DNA of 64,000 bases, taken from the NCBI GenBank assembly GCA_023853785.1, contig JAJIRX010000496.1, positions 434,001 to 498,000 of the forward strand, given 5' to 3'. The DNA comes from Psilocybe azurescens (taxonomy: Eukaryota > Basidiomycota > Agaricomycetes > Agaricales > Agrocybaceae). This document shows, piece after piece, positions 62,168 through 64,000 of the stretch. The position numbers and the translations under genes are program-made. The stretch's first letter is position 1, and every line of letters starts with the position of its first letter. The notes beneath the pieces are model-generated. The model was not told the DNA's origin and did no database searches. It worked only from the letters and a program-made list of their open reading frames with translations.

Positions 62168-63447
62168 ACAGAAAGTGAAATTTGCGTTTGTTGTTCTTTG
62201 TCACACTTCACTCTCTCTTTCAATCGTCGTTCTGCTCCACTTTGCCTCCAGTCCTCAGCCAGATCACCAATTTCTATGACTCCGTCGTCCAAACTAACTC
62301 ATAGAACATTTTTCAATCCCTTTCGGTCTAATAATATATATAGCCTGCCAAAGCTTGCTGCAACTTGTACGCGCAGGATGAGAAGACTTCTCGCAGTTCA
62401 CAGCCTTCTCGTTCTGTTGAGATTTCCAGTCTTTTGCTATTGCGCTTTCCGCTCTGGAATAGCCTCCTTAATTTTGTATCAATATGCGGCATCCTGCTCT
62501 GGGAAGGTAGAACCTGCAACTTGCAGTAGGCCTTCGGGAACCTAGTACCAGTGGGCAAAGGAAGAAAACATCTGCAACCTTTCCTATCTTCAAACCTCTT
62601 GGGAAATGCTTTATCCCCATCGACAATGAGGCTCTTCGCCCTTTCTTTCAAGGTCATTCTCCGTGTACCGCGGGACATACGAGCTGTCAGTGAGCAGTTG
62701 CGCCCTCATGTCGGCTTGACGTCTCCGAAGAGCAAGCGGTGACACAAGTTACTTTCGCCATCTGCGTATGCGTGCGCAACCTTTAAAAGATACATCAGCA
62801 TTCGCAGCGATACTCAAAAATAAAACGCCGCCTCAGTGGGACTATGTATGTAGTGGATTATCATATGTCGGTCTGCTGATGACCATGGACATTGGCCAAG
62901 CGGCACCCTCTTCCATTTGGGCCAAAGGTCACTTGTCGAGAAATGCCGACAAAAGGCTTGCAAGGTCTTTATTTTGTATGGCCGATTTGCTTGCGGATGA
63001 TCATCGGACGATGAATGCTTAGACGCCCATTTCTGGATCCATTATATGGTAGCCGCATAGTCTTCTAGCTATCGGTAGATAGCAGATAACATACTCTGCG
63101 AGTCCCCAATTTTGCCATGTACGCCGTCGCATTGTTGATCAACACTTCGAATGCACGCACTGAGTCATCAACAGAAGTGTAGCATGCGTCGGTGAGTGCC
63201 GTTGTCCGTACTCATATCTATGCGCATCGTTCTCATGCTTTAGTGAGTAAATCAGAAGATTATACCTGACATCTTCTAAGAATAAATTATGTCTTCTCTT
63301 GCCATAGATGCGTATCATCGGCAGCAAGCTAGTTGGTTGAATCCATAGAAAGCATATACGTATACATATCCTCACCACCTCGAGTGCTATTTAAGGAGTA
63401 TAGAGCTTGAACTTTCAAGCAATCATCTGCGTTCAAGTCGCACAGAC
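62168..63447. other. Intergenic stretch
   Basis: 1.3 kb between divergent genes. Short frames only. A TATA-like TATTTAAG at 63388-63395 lies about 55 bases upstream of the start of the secreted protein. Confidence 0.5.
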
Positions 63448-63833
63448 ATGCATAGTCACAGCACGAAAGCCACACTCCTTGTCACTTTGGGCCTCATCGC
63501 ATCTGTGGCCAATGCCAACCCATTGCCAGAGCTCGATAAACGCATCACTTGCATGATAAATTTTATACCCGCCTGCTGCAACTTCATGACATGGGAATCA
63601 TTTCCGGAAATCCTTCCCGGCGAAAGTGAAGGATGCAAGTGTCGTATCCTTCCAAGCAGATCCGTACTTGCTTATTAATGTGCTACACCTGACTTTTAGG
63701 CTCAACACTGGCTTCCGAACCCAATGGTGTTTGTCCCCCTGAGGCCAGTCCTGCCGGGTGCTGCAAGCAGAGCCCTTTCGTTAATGGTCAGCTATTTAAT
63801 GAGGGCGGCACATTCAGCTGTTATGGACAATAG
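63448..63833 (+). CDS. Small secreted 8-cysteine protein, hydrophobin-like spacing
   Basis: 106-residue protein with a signal peptide (KATLLVTLGLIASVANA) and a probable Kex2-like site (DKR) before the mature part. Exon 1 63448-63634, exon 2 63700-63833. Mature cysteines fall as C-x7-CC-x18-C-x10-C-x8-CC-x18-C-x3, from ITCMINFIPACC to the final CYGQ. This matches the order and most spacings of fungal hydrophobins (C5-C6 spacing 8 is slightly long), but the sequence is less hydrophobic than a typical class I member, so I call it hydrophobin-like only. The model uses a GC donor (GGAT|GCAAGT); reading the next GT instead adds a ninth cysteine. The truncated relative at 54.5 kb has GT at that site. 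Confidence 0.65.
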
Positions 63834-64000
63834 TGGAATTTTTGCACCTACAATACATAGGCACGAGCGCTAGCCAGGGTAGCAATCTAGCATTAGTTAA
63901 CTTGGGGAGCAAATCAAGGTTCGGGAAAGACTCGGAACGTGGGCAAAGTGTGACCGGCACTGTCGAAATTGAATTCATGACCATTACGTTGTTCTACTTG
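63834..64000. other. Right end of window
   Basis: 3' flank of the secreted protein gene; nothing recognised. Confidence 0.5.

Overview
This is a nuclear contig from a filamentous basidiomycete, most likely a mushroom-forming Agaricomycete. The evidence is gene structure (many introns of about 50-70 bases per gene), gene families typical of that group (FunK1 kinase, DUF6533 and DUF6534 membrane proteins, tandem cytochrome P450s, a secreted intradiol dioxygenase) and housekeeping genes whose sequences match that lineage. No bacterial, viral or CRISPR features were seen.

Layout. 1-3402 (-): 5' part of a neurofibromin/IRA-type Ras GAP that runs off the left edge. 6328-9137 (+): three-RRM protein of the NAM8/TIA-1 class. 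12114-13773 (+): DUF6533 membrane protein. 13874-15265 (-): secreted intradiol ring-cleavage dioxygenase. 16921-17920 (+): RRP7. 18269-22991 (-): two tandem P450 genes with a tRNA-Arg(TCG) between them; a second copy of this tRNA lies upstream of the pair and a third at 46.6 kb. 24102-24872 (+): WBP2-like GRAM protein. 26203-27697 (+): INO80 subunit Ies2/INO80B. 28132-29669 (+): RING/coiled-coil protein. 29.7-35.3 kb: AT-rich, gene-poor block holding a decayed second copy of the INO80B 3' end. 35294-37204 (+): DUF6534 membrane protein. 38660-40633 (+): MFS anion:cation symporter. 41.6-42.9 kb (-): decayed FunK1 kinase. 43501-46447 (-): Cdc7 kinase. 46805-49835 (+): Ubp1-like ubiquitin hydrolase. 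50.2-50.8 kb (-): P450 remnant. 51076-53665 (-): intact FunK1 kinase. 54.5-60 kb: accessory region with a truncated cysteine-rich gene, an uncharacterised gene, tandem repeats and inverted duplications. 60592-62167 (-): mitochondrial DUF1992/DNAJC28-like protein. 63448-63833 (+): small secreted protein with hydrophobin-like cysteine spacing.

How it fits together. The core genes (Ras GAP, RRP7, INO80B, Cdc7, Ubp1, the RNA-binding protein) do not form a pathway; they are ordinary interspersed housekeeping genes. The accessory genes (P450s, dioxygenase, MFS transporter, FunK1, small secreted proteins, DUF6533/6534) form patches between them, and several have decayed relatives nearby. That suggests local duplication and decay.

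Two points matter for any user. First, at least eight conserved positions show the reading frame lost by one base, mostly inside short homopolymers, and restoring one base recovers the family sequence each time. I read this as residual sequencing error rather than pseudogenes, so protein models from this assembly need care. Second, the most biologically interesting item is the small 8-cysteine secreted protein at 63.4 kb, with an apparent GC-AG intron and a truncated relative at 54.5 kb that has a GT donor at the same place.
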